A stretch of DNA of 64,000 bases from Bin87 sp965261925 (lineage in GTDB: Bacteria > Chloroflexota > Dehalococcoidia > Lucifugimonadales > UBA3495), in the NCBI GenBank assembly GCA_965261925.1, contig OZ253486.1:3782001-3846000 (forward strand). Reading direction: 5' to 3'. The notes under the pieces are model-generated. The model was not told the DNA's origin. It worked only from the letters and a program-made list of their open reading frames with translations, and did not search any database. Made by a program: the position numbers and the translations under genes. Below are positions 1 through 9,428 of this stretch, in pieces (position 1 is the stretch's first letter; every line of letters begins with the position of its first letter).

Positions 1-979
1 TGGGTCCCGTCAACTCCAGCCCATTGCTGTCCAGCCATTTCAGGAGGACCCATTCTGGGAATTCTAGATTGTTATTGGGGTCGAGGTCGGCAAGAAGAAC
101 CAATGTGGACTCGAGCAGTTCGACCTTGTAGAAGTCCAGGTCGTGGCGCGCGTAGAGGGTCGCATCTATCCTGGTGTTCAGCGGCAGTTCGAGGGCCGTC
201 TCAATTGTGTCGCCGGGATCATGATCCGACCCGTCCTGCTCGGTGATCGACTCGGTGGACCAGTTCGGACTGGATATTTCAACCCCTTCCTGGATGGCCA
301 GGGAGTTGGCCAACCAGAGGGATGGGAACCCGGGCTGGGTCTCCAAGAAGTAGGCGTTCTCCGCAAAAGCCAGCTCCGTCACCGCGTCTGGCGCAAAGCC
401 GTTTCGCGAGAAGAAGCCGTCAGTGTCCGACTCGGTCCATGACTGGTCGAGCACCAGCAGCACTCCGCCGGGCAGGGTCATCAACTCGCCCCCGGATGCC
501 AAGCGGAAGACGGGCTCGGTGTCGTTACCGACCCCCTCCTGACTCGCAGCGTCCTGGTCCGTCGCTGCTCCCGATTTCAGCGCCGCCGCACTTGGCTCCA
601 AGCGGACTCGCATGATTCTGTCGCCGTCATGCCAGGTGTAAACGCCATCCGCGTCGGGACCGTCCTCGGAGCCGACGAGTTCGACGCCGCCCGGCCCGCG
701 AACCGCTTCCGTTGCCAGTCCGAACGCGTCTGTGGAAGCGGCTGAAGGCGCGCCGTCGCCCGCGCGATTCGCTTCCCAAGGCACTGCCGGTTCTTCAGCT
801 GCCCCGGGAGAGACATTAAGGGTCCGGCGCGTGTCCAGTATTCCGGCCTGGAATGGCGCTGTACCGGAATCTCCGCAGGAGAGCACAAGGGCCAACCACA
901 CCAGCGGCAGCACGGTGAGGGTGACGCGTAGGACCAGGTGTCGGTCACGGGAATGGCAGCCCACCATTCTCCTGCTCAT
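1..979 (-). CDS. Secreted lipoprotein with PPC-like domain, C-terminus beyond window
   Basis: An uninterrupted minus-strand frame runs from an ATG at 979 to the window edge without a stop, so about 326 N-terminal residues are present. Residues 15-34 are hydrophobic and end in LVLSC (Cys35), a plausible lipobox, which predicts export and lipid anchoring. An Ala/Gly/Ser-rich linker follows. Around residues 187-250 the segment with GVEISSPNW resembles the propeptide-like stretch that precedes bacterial subtilases. From about 251 the motifs DTIETALELPLN and DLDFYKVEL resemble a pre-peptidase (PPC) beta-sandwich. A secreted protease or adhesin is the likely identity (inference), but the catalytic part, if there is one, lies outside the window. 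A second in-frame ATG at 967 is an alternative start. Confidence 0.7.
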   Translation of the reverse strand, partial: MSRRMVGCHSRDRHLVLRVTLTVLPLVWLALVLSCGDSGTAPFQAGILDTRRTLNVSPGAAEEPAVPWEANRAGDGAPSAASTDAFGLATEAVRGPGGVELVGSEDGPDADGVYTWHDGDRIMRVRLEPSAAALKSGAATDQDAASQEGVGNDTEPVFRLASGGELMTLPGGVLLVLDQSWTESDTDGFFSRNGFAPDAVTELAFAENAYFLETQPGFPSLWLANSLAIQEGVEISSPNWSTESITEQDGSDHDPGDTIETALELPLNTRIDATLYARHDLDFYKVELLESTLVLLADLDPNNNLEFPEWVLLKWLDSNGLELTGP

Positions 980-1403
980 TCTTTCGTTCCATCGCATCGT
1001 TTCGTTCGCCGCGCTGCCCCTTGTCAATCAGCCACCGAAGGAAACGTCACGACGCCCAGCGACCGACACGTTTTTTCGACGCAACAATTATCACCCCGAA
1101 CGCCGGCTATTCCAACGCCGGATCATGTGTATCACACGTCCGCATGGGCTGTGGTGAGAACGGAGGAACCAACTGTGGTCCACATGTACCGGCGCGTTAG
1201 GGAAGCTTACAATCGCAGCACGGCCCCTGAGTTATCAGCGCGGTGCTGGGTCGTGGGAAAGCGTGCAGAATCAGCTCCGAAGTTTCGCGTCTTGGATTGT
1301 GAACCGCTTGAGTGCGCCCTTTGGCGATGCCTTTACGTTGGATAACTCTGCATCAGTGATGACATACACCCTCGGATACATGCTTGTCAAGCATTTTAAC
1401 GAC

Positions 1404-1432
1404 TTGACATAGTGTCGGATCGGCCTTAGTCT
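1404..1432 (+). promoter_or_regulatory. Candidate sigma-70-type promoter of the Calx-beta/LRR gene
   Basis: TTGACA at 1404-1409 and TAGTCT at 1427-1432 are separated by 17 bases and lie 73 bases upstream of the ATG at 1505. The -35 box is perfect and the -10 box is weak. The rest of 980-1504 shows no convincing gene. Confidence 0.4.
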
Positions 1433-1504
1433 GCCGGAGATTTACAATGCATATGTCATGCAAATCACACATAAATGACACATCACACAAGGAGATATCA
1501 GCAG

Positions 1505-2074
1505 ATGACCGTTCTTTCCAAATGTGCCCGACATTTCATAGCGGTTGCGGTAGTGTTCGCAATATCGGCATTGGCGGCCTCCAACGGCCCTTGGGTCGGA
1601 TCGCTTTGGGCTCAATCCGGCGCTACGGTATCCCTGACGCCCCAAGAGGTCACGGTTCGGGAAGGGGATACGCCCCAATTCACCTTGACGGTGAGCCCCG
1701 CCCCTGAAGAAGACATGGTCTTCGACGTTATCGTCGAGGCCGATGTTGACGCGGACACGGCAGACGGTGATGCGGATGACTATACCGCCGCCAGTTCCGT
1801 CACAGTTCCCCAGGGGGCACCGGGCGCGGAAACAAGTAGCATCGGCTTCGATGTCGCCATTATTGACGACGACGACGACGAGGGCACCCAGGAAGTGTTG
1901 GTGGTCCGGGTCAGTCCCCGTACTCCTAGCGGTTCAATCAACCCAGCCTACCCGAAGGCTATGCTGCGTATCCGGGACGGAGTGTGCGACCGGCATCCAG
2001 CAGTAGCAAACGCGATCGTCAGCAGTCTAAGTGCCGCGCACTGTTCGCAGGTGAGTAACTTAGAGGGTGTCTAA
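1505..2074 (+). CDS. Calx-beta/LRR surface protein, 5' fragment (split by IS5-like element)
   Basis: The start at 1505 is preferred over the in-frame ATG at 1475 because AAGGAGAT lies 8 bases upstream of it. A signal-peptide-like hydrophobic segment covers residues 8-30 and ends near the Ala-Gln before SGATVSL. The next ~110 residues form a Calx-beta-like domain: VTVREGDTPQFTLTVS, acidic loops, and the closing strand around VLVVRVSPRT. A Cys-containing linker (GVCDRHPAV) follows. The frame then enters the IS5-like element, which supplies the last residues (EGV) and the stop. Removing the IS and one TTA copy restores a continuous frame into the LRR region at 2943-5132, so this is the 5' part of one broken gene. 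As it stands the product is a truncated secreted Calx-beta protein. Confidence 0.8.
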   Translation: MTVLSKCARHFIAVAVVFAISALAASNGPWVGSLWAQSGATVSLTPQEVTVREGDTPQFTLTVSPAPEEDMVFDVIVEADVDADTADGDADDYTAASSVTVPQGAPGAETSSIGFDVAIIDDDDDEGTQEVLVVRVSPRTPSGSINPAYPKAMLRIRDGVCDRHPAVANAIVSSLSAAHCSQVSNLEGV

Positions 2075-2137
2075 AAAGATTGAAATTGGGGTAGAGGTAT
2101 ACAGGCGTGATAAGGGGGTTGGTCGTAACGTGGGGGC

Positions 2138-2518
2138 ATGAAACGACCAGCCTATCCCAGCGACCTCAGCGACCGAGAATGGCAACTGCTGGAACCATTG
2201 CTGCCACCGCCCAAACCGGGCGGCCGACCCATCACCTACCCCCGGCGGGAGATCGTCAACGCCATCCGCTACGTGCTGCGCACTGGGTGCTCCTGGCGGA
2301 TGCTGCCCCACGACCTGCCACCGTGGCGCATTGTCTTCCACTACTTCCGGACCTGGCGTCGTGATGGCACCTGGCAACGGGTACATGGCGTCCTGCACGC
2401 CGAGCTGCGCCAGGCTCAGGGTCGCCAGGCCAGTCCCAGCGCGGCCATCATCGACAGTCAGTCGGTGAAGACCACGGAAAAAGGGGGCCCAGAGGCTACG
2501 ACGCCGGCAAGAAGGTGA
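2138..2518 (+). CDS. IS5-family transposase, first frame (OrfA)
   Basis: This encodes the N-terminal part of a DDE transposase: the DUF4096-like segment (SDLSDREWQLLEPLLPPP at residues 5-22, then CSWRMLPHDLPPWRIVFHYF) and the first catalytic Asp in AAIIDSQSVKT. Frame comparison places the switch to the second frame at the A5-G5 run near 2477-2486, followed by RGYDAGKKVKGRKRH in frame -1. Programmed -1 frameshifting is usual in the IS427 group, but simple decay cannot be excluded. Confidence 0.88.
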   Translation: MKRPAYPSDLSDREWQLLEPLLPPPKPGGRPITYPRREIVNAIRYVLRTGCSWRMLPHDLPPWRIVFHYFRTWRRDGTWQRVHGVLHAELRQAQGRQASPSAAIIDSQSVKTTEKGGPEATTPARR

Positions 2519-2931
2519 AGGGCCGCAAACGCCACATCGTGGTGGATACCCTGGGGCTGCCGCTCGCGGTGGCAGTGCACCCCGCCGACATTCAGGACCG
2601 GGACGGCGCCCGGTTGGTACTGACCCGGCTGCTGGGCCGTTTCCCTCGACTACAGCTGATCTGGGCTGATGGGGCCTACGGCGGCAAATTGGTAGAGTGG
2701 GCCAGGACGGTGGGCGGCTGGACCCTGGAGTTGGTGCGGCGCCCAGCACAGCAGCATACCTTTCAGGTGCTGCCTCGGCGGTGGGTCGTGGAACGCACCT
2801 TTGGTTGGCTGAACCTGCAACGACGGTTGAGCAAGGACTACGAAGCATTGTGTGAAACCACCGAAACCTGGATTTACATCGCAATGACCGGCCTCACCCT
2901 GCGCAGACTGGCCCGCCTTCCCCATTTTTAG
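2515..2931 (+). CDS. IS5-family transposase, second frame (OrfB)
   Basis: A GTG at 2515 overlaps the OrfA stop (GTGA), but the protein is probably made as an OrfA-OrfB fusion by -1 frameshifting a little upstream. It holds the remaining catalytic residues: Asp in LIWADGAYGG and Glu in RRWVVERTFGWLNLQRR, with the typical downstream Arg and Glu. It ends 8 bases before the right terminal repeat. It looks intact, so the element may be active. Confidence 0.88.
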   Translation: MKGRKRHIVVDTLGLPLAVAVHPADIQDRDGARLVLTRLLGRFPRLQLIWADGAYGGKLVEWARTVGGWTLELVRRPAQQHTFQVLPRRWVVERTFGWLNLQRRLSKDYEALCETTETWIYIAMTGLTLRRLARLPHF

Positions 2932-2945
2932 ACACCCTCTTAGAC

Positions 2946-5132
2946 TTGGCCAGCGTCGATAGTCTAGACGTGAACATGGCAATTGGCGGACCCCAGTTGC
3001 AACCCAAGGATTTCTCCAGCCTGTCCGCTTTGACAACGTTAGCATTGCACGACGACAGTGCGACTTCCGTGCCCGACGCCATCTTTGGGCAAGTCCCGAC
3101 GCTGACCACCTTGAGCTTGTACCGCAATGACTGGCAGTCTTTGCGCGCAGAGGTTTTCGATGGTCTTAACGACCTGACTGTCTTGCATTTGCACGATAAC
3201 CGGTCCCTGGGATCCTTGCCGGAGGGTGTCTTCGGAAATCTCACGTCCCTGACCGAACTGTCTTTGAGTAACAACGGGCTTACTTCGTTGCCAATTGGCA
3301 TTTTTGATTATCTCGTGGCCCTGACCAAATTGCGTCTGGACGAGAACGGTTTGACTTCCTTACACGTTGATGTCTTTCACCGACTTGTGAAACTGACTAG
3401 ATTGAATCTGGTAAACAACTCCCTGACTGTTATGCCCGATGGGGTCTTCCAGGGGCTGCACAATTTGGAGGAGTTGTACCTGGATGGTAACGAATTCTCG
3501 CCGGGTGAGACGGCAGGTCCCCTTGCACTCGTGGTCGAACTAGGCGAAAGCGATCTGCTCGCGGGATTCGTCGCCAAGGTAAAAGAAGGTGCTCCGTTCG
3601 ACATAACGGTAAACCTGACCGCAACCGGTGGCGCGCTTTCAAAGGACAGCGTGGTGATCCCGGCCGGTCACGTAACCAGCCCAGCTGTCGGCGTAAAGGA
3701 CTTCCAGGCCGTTTCGGCTACGGTTACGGCAACCGGCGCGGCATTCCCGAGCGACCTGCCAGCCGAGAACTACAGCGGCCTCTCGGTTGCCTCAGGAGGA
3801 CCATCAGCATCAGTTACGGTCGACCGACCCGATCCACCAACGGTCGCATTGATCGGTGGATCGGAATCTGTCCTGGAGGGTGAAGCTGCCGAATATTCGG
3901 TCCGAGTCGAAGGTCTCTCGGTGTGGGACAGTCTCTCGGTAGCCTACAGTCTTGGCGTCGACGAGCTTGATGAGACCAATGACGCAGAAGTGAGTGACCC
4001 TACCGGCAAACACGAACCCCACGAAGCGAGCGACTTCACCCGAGGCCCCACCGTCACCGTACCAATAGGACTGCCGGATGGATGGCTGCTTGCCGAGGAC
4101 TTTGTAGGCACTTTCTCAGTCCAGACTGAACCGGACGACGTCATTGATGATGGGACCCGAGAAACCTTCGTGGTGCGTTTGGTCGAAAGTTCTGGCTATG
4201 AGATAGCTGACGATGAATCTCCGCAGAGAACGATCCTCTGGGAAGGCATATGCGACCGGACCCAGCAGGTACAGCAGGCGGTCCTCGATGCGGACGAATT
4301 GATCGGAAGGAACTTGACCGATTGCTGGCAAGTAACCGACGCTGACCTGGCAAGTCTGCATTCCAGCTTTGAGCTGAAGGACAAGGGGATTGTGTCTCTC
4401 AAGCACAGGGACCTGATTGACATGACCGAGCTGCAGTCGCTGTGCTTGATCGACAATCAGTTGCTGGATATTCCCGACGGTTTGTTTCAGGACCAGTCCA
4501 AGATGAAACTTCTGGATTTGCAAGGCAATCAATTATCCAACATGCGGTCCGGTATGTGGACGGGGCTTACCAGCGTGATAGCGTTGTCGTTGTCCTACAA
4601 CAATTTGGGCGCCGCTACTTGGCCGGCAGACGGTCTCAGCGGGATGCCGGAGCTGGAAACACTGTGGCTAAATCATAACGGGATCGCGACCCTGCCATCT
4701 GGCGTGTTCGGCGGCCTTCCATCCTTGGCTAACGTGTTTTTGGACAACAATGAGATGGTGATTTTGCCTGACGGTGTGTTCTCGGGGTCGACCAACTTGG
4801 ATGATGTGGGCGTCCGGTACAATCCTGGCTCCAATTATGGCGCGATATTTGTCGTAAAGGCCAAACTGGAAGCGGTTGAGGGAGGCGTCAGGGTATTTGT
4901 ACCCAAGGCTGCGCCTTTCAACACGACGGTTACCTTGTCGGCGACTCCCGGTGGCACGCTCAGCAGCACTGTTGTCACTGTCGAGGCGGGTCAGTTTTAT
5001 AGCGGTCGTGTCACCGTGGACACCACTGGTGGAGCTGTATCGGTGAGTGTGGAATCTGTCAGTTGGACGGGCAGCGGGACGGCTACGGGCATGAAAACCG
5101 GAAAGGGAGGTCCTATAGTCATCAACCCTTAA
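2946..5132 (+). CDS. Calx-beta/LRR surface protein, 3' fragment
   Basis: This is the downstream part of the gene broken by the IS5-like element. The continuous reading starts at the TTA copy at 2940, and TTG 2946 is the first possible initiation codon, but no ribosome-binding site of its own is visible. It contains about seven leucine-rich repeats of ~24 residues (pattern LTELSLSNNGLTSLPIGIF, roughly residues 30-175), a beta-rich bridge, a second Calx-beta-like domain (VLEGEAAEYSVRVEG to VVRLVES), a Cys-bearing linker (GICDRTQQ to DCWQV) that mirrors the one before the IS, a second block of four or five LRRs, and a beta-rich tail. The full protein was therefore two Calx-beta/LRR modules in tandem. 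Export without the signal peptide is unlikely. Confidence 0.8.
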   Translation: MASVDSLDVNMAIGGPQLQPKDFSSLSALTTLALHDDSATSVPDAIFGQVPTLTTLSLYRNDWQSLRAEVFDGLNDLTVLHLHDNRSLGSLPEGVFGNLTSLTELSLSNNGLTSLPIGIFDYLVALTKLRLDENGLTSLHVDVFHRLVKLTRLNLVNNSLTVMPDGVFQGLHNLEELYLDGNEFSPGETAGPLALVVELGESDLLAGFVAKVKEGAPFDITVNLTATGGALSKDSVVIPAGHVTSPAVGVKDFQAVSATVTATGAAFPSDLPAENYSGLSVASGGPSASVTVDRPDPPTVALIGGSESVLEGEAAEYSVRVEGLSVWDSLSVAYSLGVDELDETNDAEVSDPTGKHEPHEASDFTRGPTVTVPIGLPDGWLLAEDFVGTFSVQTEPDDVIDDGTRETFVVRLVESSGYEIADDESPQRTILWEGICDRTQQVQQAVLDADELIGRNLTDCWQVTDADLASLHSSFELKDKGIVSLKHRDLIDMTELQSLCLIDNQLLDIPDGLFQDQSKMKLLDLQGNQLSNMRSGMWTGLTSVIALSLSYNNLGAATWPADGLSGMPELETLWLNHNGIATLPSGVFGGLPSLANVFLDNNEMVILPDGVFSGSTNLDDVGVRYNPGSNYGAIFVVKAKLEAVEGGVRVFVPKAAPFNTTVTLSATPGGTLSSTVVTVEAGQFYSGRVTVDTTGGAVSVSVESVSWTGSGTATGMKTGKGGPIVINP

Positions 5133-6858
5133 CCCCAATCCACCGAGGAGATGAGTGTGTCGGCGTGCTGAAGGGATGAGAAAGTGCTCCCGGCTTCGGG
5201 GATAATGGTTTTTGAGAACGAAAACCACCCTGAAACGAGGAGCACCCAACGGATGCTACCACCTGAGCGCCCCGACCGCATCCACGTTGCCTTCGACGAT
5301 CACCGACTGGTGGCCAATGCGGGGCTGCTTTTGCCCATCACCCTGGCCCATCATCTGGGGCTGGGAGAGCTGGTGGACCGCCACGTTGACCTGGGAAATG
5401 CGCCAGGTCGTGCCAACGCGGGAGACAAGGTGCTGACGCTGGTGGCATCGGCGTTGGCCGGCGGTGACTGCATTGACGACGCCGACGCGCTGCGCGCTGG
5501 CGAGACCGAGCAGGTGCTGGGCTGTACGGTGAAGGCGCCATCCACGCTGGGCACGTTTCTGCGGAGTTTCCGGTGGGGCCACGCGCGGCAGCTGGATCGG
5601 GTGAGCCGGGAGGCGCTGGCCCGAGCCTGGGCCGCTGGGGCCGGACCGGGCGATGATCCGCTGACCATTGATCTGGACTCTACCGTCTGTGAGACCTATG
5701 GTCTGGGCAAGGAGGGCGCGCGCCATCACGGCTACACCGGCCAGCGGGGCTATCACCCGCTCCTGGCCGTGGCCGAGGGTACCGGCGAGGTGCTGATGTG
5801 TCGATTGCGAAAGGGTCGGGCCAACACCGCCCGCGGCGCCGCCAACTTCCTGCGCGAGACGGTGAGCCGAGTGCGCTACGCCGGAGCCACTGGACCACTC
5901 ACCATGCGGGCGGACAGCGGCTTCTACACCCACGACATGGTGGCCGCCTGTCGCGACCAGAAGGTACGCTACTCCATCACCGTCCGCCAGCACCCGAGCC
6001 TGCGCAATCTCATCGAGGCCATACCTGAAGATGACTGGACGCCCATATCCTATTGGATGGATGGCGCCGCCGATGTGGCCGAAACCAGCTATACTCCCTT
6101 CGCCAGTGAGCCCGACGCGGTACCGGTGCGCCTCATCGTCCGGCGGGTGAAACCCACGCCCGACTCCCAACTGGCCCTGCTTGCCAACTACAGCTATCAC
6201 GCCTTCATCACCGACCGGGAGGGCGACACCCTGTATCTGGAGGCCGACCATCGCCGCCGCGCCGAGATCGAGAACGCCATCCGCGACCTCAAATACGGCG
6301 TGGGTCTCAACCACCTGCCATCGGGACGTTTTCCCGCCAATCCTGAGCCTGCCGAAGGGGGCCTGGCTGGCGGTGCAAGTCATCGCTCATAACCTGGCCC
6401 GCTGGACCACGCGCATCGGCCTGGGCGAGCAACTGGCAACCACCAAGACCCTGCGCAGGCGCTTCTTCTCCCTGGCTGGACGGCTCACCCGCAAAGCCCG
6501 CCGCCTCGCCCTGCATCTGCCACAGGATTGGCCTTGGCGAAACCAATTCAGCAGCGCCCTGGCACGATTGCGTGCCCTGCCACTCCCATCCTAACGCCGC
6601 CCTCGGCCTTTCACCTGTCTACGATGACGCACCACGCCTGGCCCAACCGCGCCAGGCTGGGCTCCTGACGGTCTCAGCCATCGGTCTGCGCTGAAAATCA
6701 CTGCCAATGCCGCTACCAGGGGTCGTCAATATCCCCTTGGCGCGGCATCCACGCCCCACATCGTCCATTTCATCGGCATCAGGTCCTCGCCATCCCGTTC
6801 CCTGACCCCTCATCTCTCTCAAATGCCGCGCCGCCCTATCCCATCGGTGGATTCGGGC
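5133..6858 (+). mobile_element. IS1380-family insertion sequence, 1726 bp, TTAA target duplication
   Basis: The left end CCCCAATCCACCGA (5133) is matched by the right end TCGGTGGATTCGGGC (to 6858) with a one-base gap. TTAA is duplicated at 5129-5132 and 6859-6862, which is typical of IS1380 elements. The left copy supplies the TAA stop of the LRR gene. The original uninterrupted sequence also read TTAA, so the LRR gene end is not altered. Confidence 0.92.
5253..6594 (+). pseudogene. IS1380-family transposase, frameshifted near its C-terminus
   Basis: The frame starts at ATG 5253 and shows the IS1380 DDE triad: Asp in LTIDLDSTVCETYG, Asp in TMRADSGFYTHD, and Glu in RRRAEIENAIRDLKYG. Homology continues to GRFPAN near 6342, where the frame runs to a stop at 6392. 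The rest of the family domain (WLAVQVIAHNLARW to the stop at 6594) lies in the +1 frame. The break coincides with CCTGAGCCTGCCGAAGG, which looks like a short interspersed insertion. The first frame alone gives 379 residues, missing roughly the last 80. Probably inactive unless complemented. Confidence 0.88.
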
Positions 6859-6933
6859 TTAAACGCAAACAAGGAAATCTCTTTCCCAAGAGTCTCCGCG
6901 TCCACTCTGGTTCCTAGATAGAATCCTGACGGT

Positions 6934-6964
6934 GGTGCCCCGCGCTGGTATTGCGCGGGGCACC
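6934..6964. terminator. Perfect 12-bp stem-loop, possible former terminator of the LRR gene
   Basis: GGTGCCCCGCGC (6934-6945) pairs perfectly with GCGCGGGGCACC (6953-6964) around a 7-base loop. No T-run follows. If the IS1380 element is removed, the hairpin lies about 71 bases after the LRR stop codon. The rest of 6859-7187 shows no gene. Confidence 0.5.
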
Positions 6965-7187
6965 AGTCCCGCGTCAACCGTATTTGCCGATTCCTGTTGC
7001 CTCAATTGACCCATGATCCCGCCACTGGGATTCCCGGCGTCATAGGGTTTGGTTGACACATGGCGCGTGGCCCCTTTCTTGCTGGACAGCCTTGCGCTGA
7101 CGGGGTTGGCAACTGCTGCCAGTTCAGTCTATTCTAATTGATTATGGATGTTGTTAGTCATCGCATCAGTCTCCCGCATGGGGTCGC

Positions 7188-7733
7188 TTGTACGGTTTGG
7201 ACAAAGCCACCACGGCTCGAATGCACCATGCCGGAAAGTTACCGCCGGAGCTTCAGGTGGAGCAACTGCCCAACGGCCGCTACTACGTGATGGTTCCTCC
7301 GGAGAACGACGGACGCTGCGTGGTGTACGCTCGGGTTTCTTCAGCAGACCAGAAAGACGACCTGGACCGTCAGGTGGGTCGGGTCGTGGAGTGGGCGACT
7401 CGGCAGGGTTGCCGACCGGATGAGGTGGTCAAGGAGATCGGATCCGGCCTGAATGGTAACCGTCGCCGTTTACGGCGTCTGGTCGCGGATCACACGGTGG
7501 GGACGATAGTGGTGGAGCATCGTGAGCGCTTGAGCCGTTTCGGGTTCGAGTACGTTGAGGCTGCGCTGGCGGGACGGGGAGCCCGCATTATGGTCTTGGA
7601 AGAAGGCGAGCTTGAGGAAGATCTGGTGAAGAACGTGACCGAGGTGATGACCTCGCTGTGTGCTCGACTATACGGGCGACGTTCGGCGCGCCGACGTGCG
7701 GAGCGGGCGCTGGCGGCGGCCAGAGCAGGGTGA
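7188..7733 (+). CDS. tnpA: IS607-family serine recombinase TnpA
   Basis: The product is a serine recombinase of the IS607 type that would move its element by single-strand-sequence-tolerant recombination. It has a short N-terminal MerR-like DNA-binding remnant (GKLPPELQVEQLPNGRYYV), then the catalytic domain with the active-site Ser in VVYARVSSADQK and the conserved Arg-rich EHRERLSRFGFEYVEAAL. The Arg-rich C-terminus is typical. The start codon is TTG 7188. The N-terminal helix seems shortened and upstream homology may continue in another frame. The stop overlaps the tnpB start (TGATG). Confidence 0.8.
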   Translation: MYGLDKATTARMHHAGKLPPELQVEQLPNGRYYVMVPPENDGRCVVYARVSSADQKDDLDRQVGRVVEWATRQGCRPDEVVKEIGSGLNGNRRRLRRLVADHTVGTIVVEHRERLSRFGFEYVEAALAGRGARIMVLEEGELEEDLVKNVTEVMTSLCARLYGRRSARRRAERALAAARAG

Positions 7734-9297
7734 TGATTGCAACGTACCAGACACGGATTTCCGAGTATGCGGGCTTGGGTCGCGCGGCAGGCGATGCGGC
7801 GCTGTCGGCCTACGCCGAGCTTTACGGCGGTGTGGAGCGGAAGTTGTTCGCCGACGTGGCGTCTGGTAGGTCTGCGTCGTCGCTGAAGAGCGGGTACCTG
7901 AAGCGGTACAGGATACCGGCCAGGATGTTCAACGCGGTGGGGGCGTCGATGGAGGGGAAGGTCGCATCGGTGAGAGAGCAGCAGAAACTGCGGGTGGACA
8001 GTCTGGGCCGTCGAATTGCTCGGGCCCAGCGGCATATTGCCGGCGCTGCTGAGCATGGACGGTGGGACCAGGTCCACCAGAAACGGCGCCGGCTGGCGAC
8101 CCTGCAATCCAGGTTGGCGGCGTTGGAATCCGACATGGAGACGGGACTGGTCAGGTTGTGCTTCGGGTCCAAGCGACTGTGACGGAAGCAGCATCATCTC
8201 GACCAGAACGGCTACACCAGTCACCAGGAATGGCTCAAGGACTGGCAGGACGCTCGCAGCGATGAGTTCTTCGTGCTGGGCAGTCGGGACGAAACAGCGG
8301 GCTGCCAGCTTTGCGTCGCCACCATGGCTGATGACGGCACGCTGACCCTGCGGCTTCGGGTACCTGATTGCCTCGCTGGTCAGCGCGGCAAGTATCTGAC
8401 CATTCAGGGCGTCTCCTTTGCCTACGGTCATCAGCAAGTGTGGCGGCGCTCCACAGCAATGCTGAGCACGCTCGGTGCCGGCGTGAGCATGGTGAGAAGG
8501 CGGTCAGAGCCAGTGAACTGGGCGAGTCCATCAGCTACCGGTTCAAGCGGGACGGAAAGGGCTGGCGGGTATTCGCCACCACCGAGATGATGGACGTGCC
8601 GGTGGTGACGGACCGTAGTCGTGGAGCCATCGGCGTGGACCTGAATGCTGACCATTTGGCGGTGGCGGAGACTGACGCGTCGGGCAATCCAGTGCACTCT
8701 TTCAGTGTGCAGTTGGTCTCCTACGGCAAGTCCCAGCATCAGGCTGAGGCCATCGTCGGCGACGCTGTGGCCAGCATGGTGGTATATGCCCACGAAGTCG
8801 GCAAGCCCATTGTCATCGAGAAACTGGACTTCCGGCAGAAGAAGGCGGCGCGGGAGGGCGAGTCCCGCCGTTACAGTCGGATGTTGTCGTCTTTCAGCTA
8901 CGGCAAAATCAAGGCGTGCTTCCTGTCTCGCGGGCACCGTGAAGGCGTGGCAGTACACCAGGTCAACCCGGCCTTCAGTTCGATCATTGGCCGGGTGAAG
9001 TTCATGGAACGCTACGGGCTCAGCGTCCACCAGGCAGCGGCCCTGGTGCTGGCCCGACGTTTGCTCGGCTGTTCCGAGCGTATCCCGCGCCGGTGGGTCT
9101 GTCCCATCGGCAATGGCGTCCAGGTCGCCTTCACCGTACCTGCAAGGAAGCGCGTGAAGCACGTGTGGACGTACTGGGGCGCGATTTCGGGGCAGCTGAG
9201 ACCGGCGCTTGCAGCGCAACACCGGCTGGGCAGGCGGAGACGCCAGCCCAATCCGGTTCAGGCTGTCGTGCGGGCTGAGGCTCGCGGGGCGGCTTGA
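7733..9297 (+). pseudogene. tnpB: IS607-associated TnpB-related protein, nonsense plus frameshift
   Basis: Homology to TnpB-related RNA-guided nuclease-like proteins runs across three broken pieces. The first piece starts at ATG 7733 and ends at an in-frame TGA (8180-8182) where homologues would carry Trp (KRL-stop-RKQHH). The same frame continues through FFVLGSRDETAGCQL to about 8442. One base is then missing (after GHQQV) and the frame from 8443 continues through AALHSNAEHARCRREHG to 9297. RuvC-like motifs are visible: Asp in IGVDLNADHLAVAETD and Glu in IVIEKLDF. The usual C-terminal Asp is not evident and the corresponding region reads YGLSVHQAAALVLARR. Inactive as it stands. Confidence 0.8.
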
Positions 9298-9428
9298 GCG
9301 GGGATCAGTTCGGTGTTCTTGGGTGAGATTTCCAAGCGGAGTCGCCTTGAACAGTTGGGGCGGTGGTCCACCAGAGGCGGATCTTCAGGAATGGCTGACG
9401 ATAGGTTTGTAACTATAGTCAACCATTT

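Larger units (their letters stand above)
2063..2939 (+). mobile_element. IS5-family (IS427/IS1031-like) insertion sequence, 877 bp
   Basis: The terminal inverted repeats GAGGGTGTCTAAAAA (left, from 2063) and TTTTTAGACACCCTC (right, to 2939) are perfect. The target triplet TTA is duplicated at 2060-2062 and 2940-2942. The element carries two overlapping transposase frames. It lies inside the Calx-beta/LRR gene, and the exact duplication shows a simple, fairly recent insertion. Confidence 0.93.
7188..9297 (+). mobile_element. IS607-family element (coding extent only)
   Basis: tnpA and a decayed tnpB in the usual order define the element. IS607 elements have no inverted repeats or target duplications, so the true ends cannot be fixed. 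They lie within about 150 bases either side. 9298-9428 contains no gene. Confidence 0.75.

Noticed and set aside
2402..2430. Second copy of the small CCTGAGCC-type repeat (peptide LRQAQG) inside the IS5-like OrfA
   Set aside because: The local protein length matches family members, so there is no sign of an insertion at this place.
5256..6383. Minus-strand frame opposite the IS1380 transposase
   Set aside because: Shadow of a transposase with recognisable DDE motifs on the other strand.
8180..8182. TGA read as Trp (recoded genetic code)
   Set aside because: The Trp position in tnpB suggests it, but many other genes here terminate properly at TGA (higBA, hen1, istA) and tnpB also has a frameshift, so decay is the simpler explanation.
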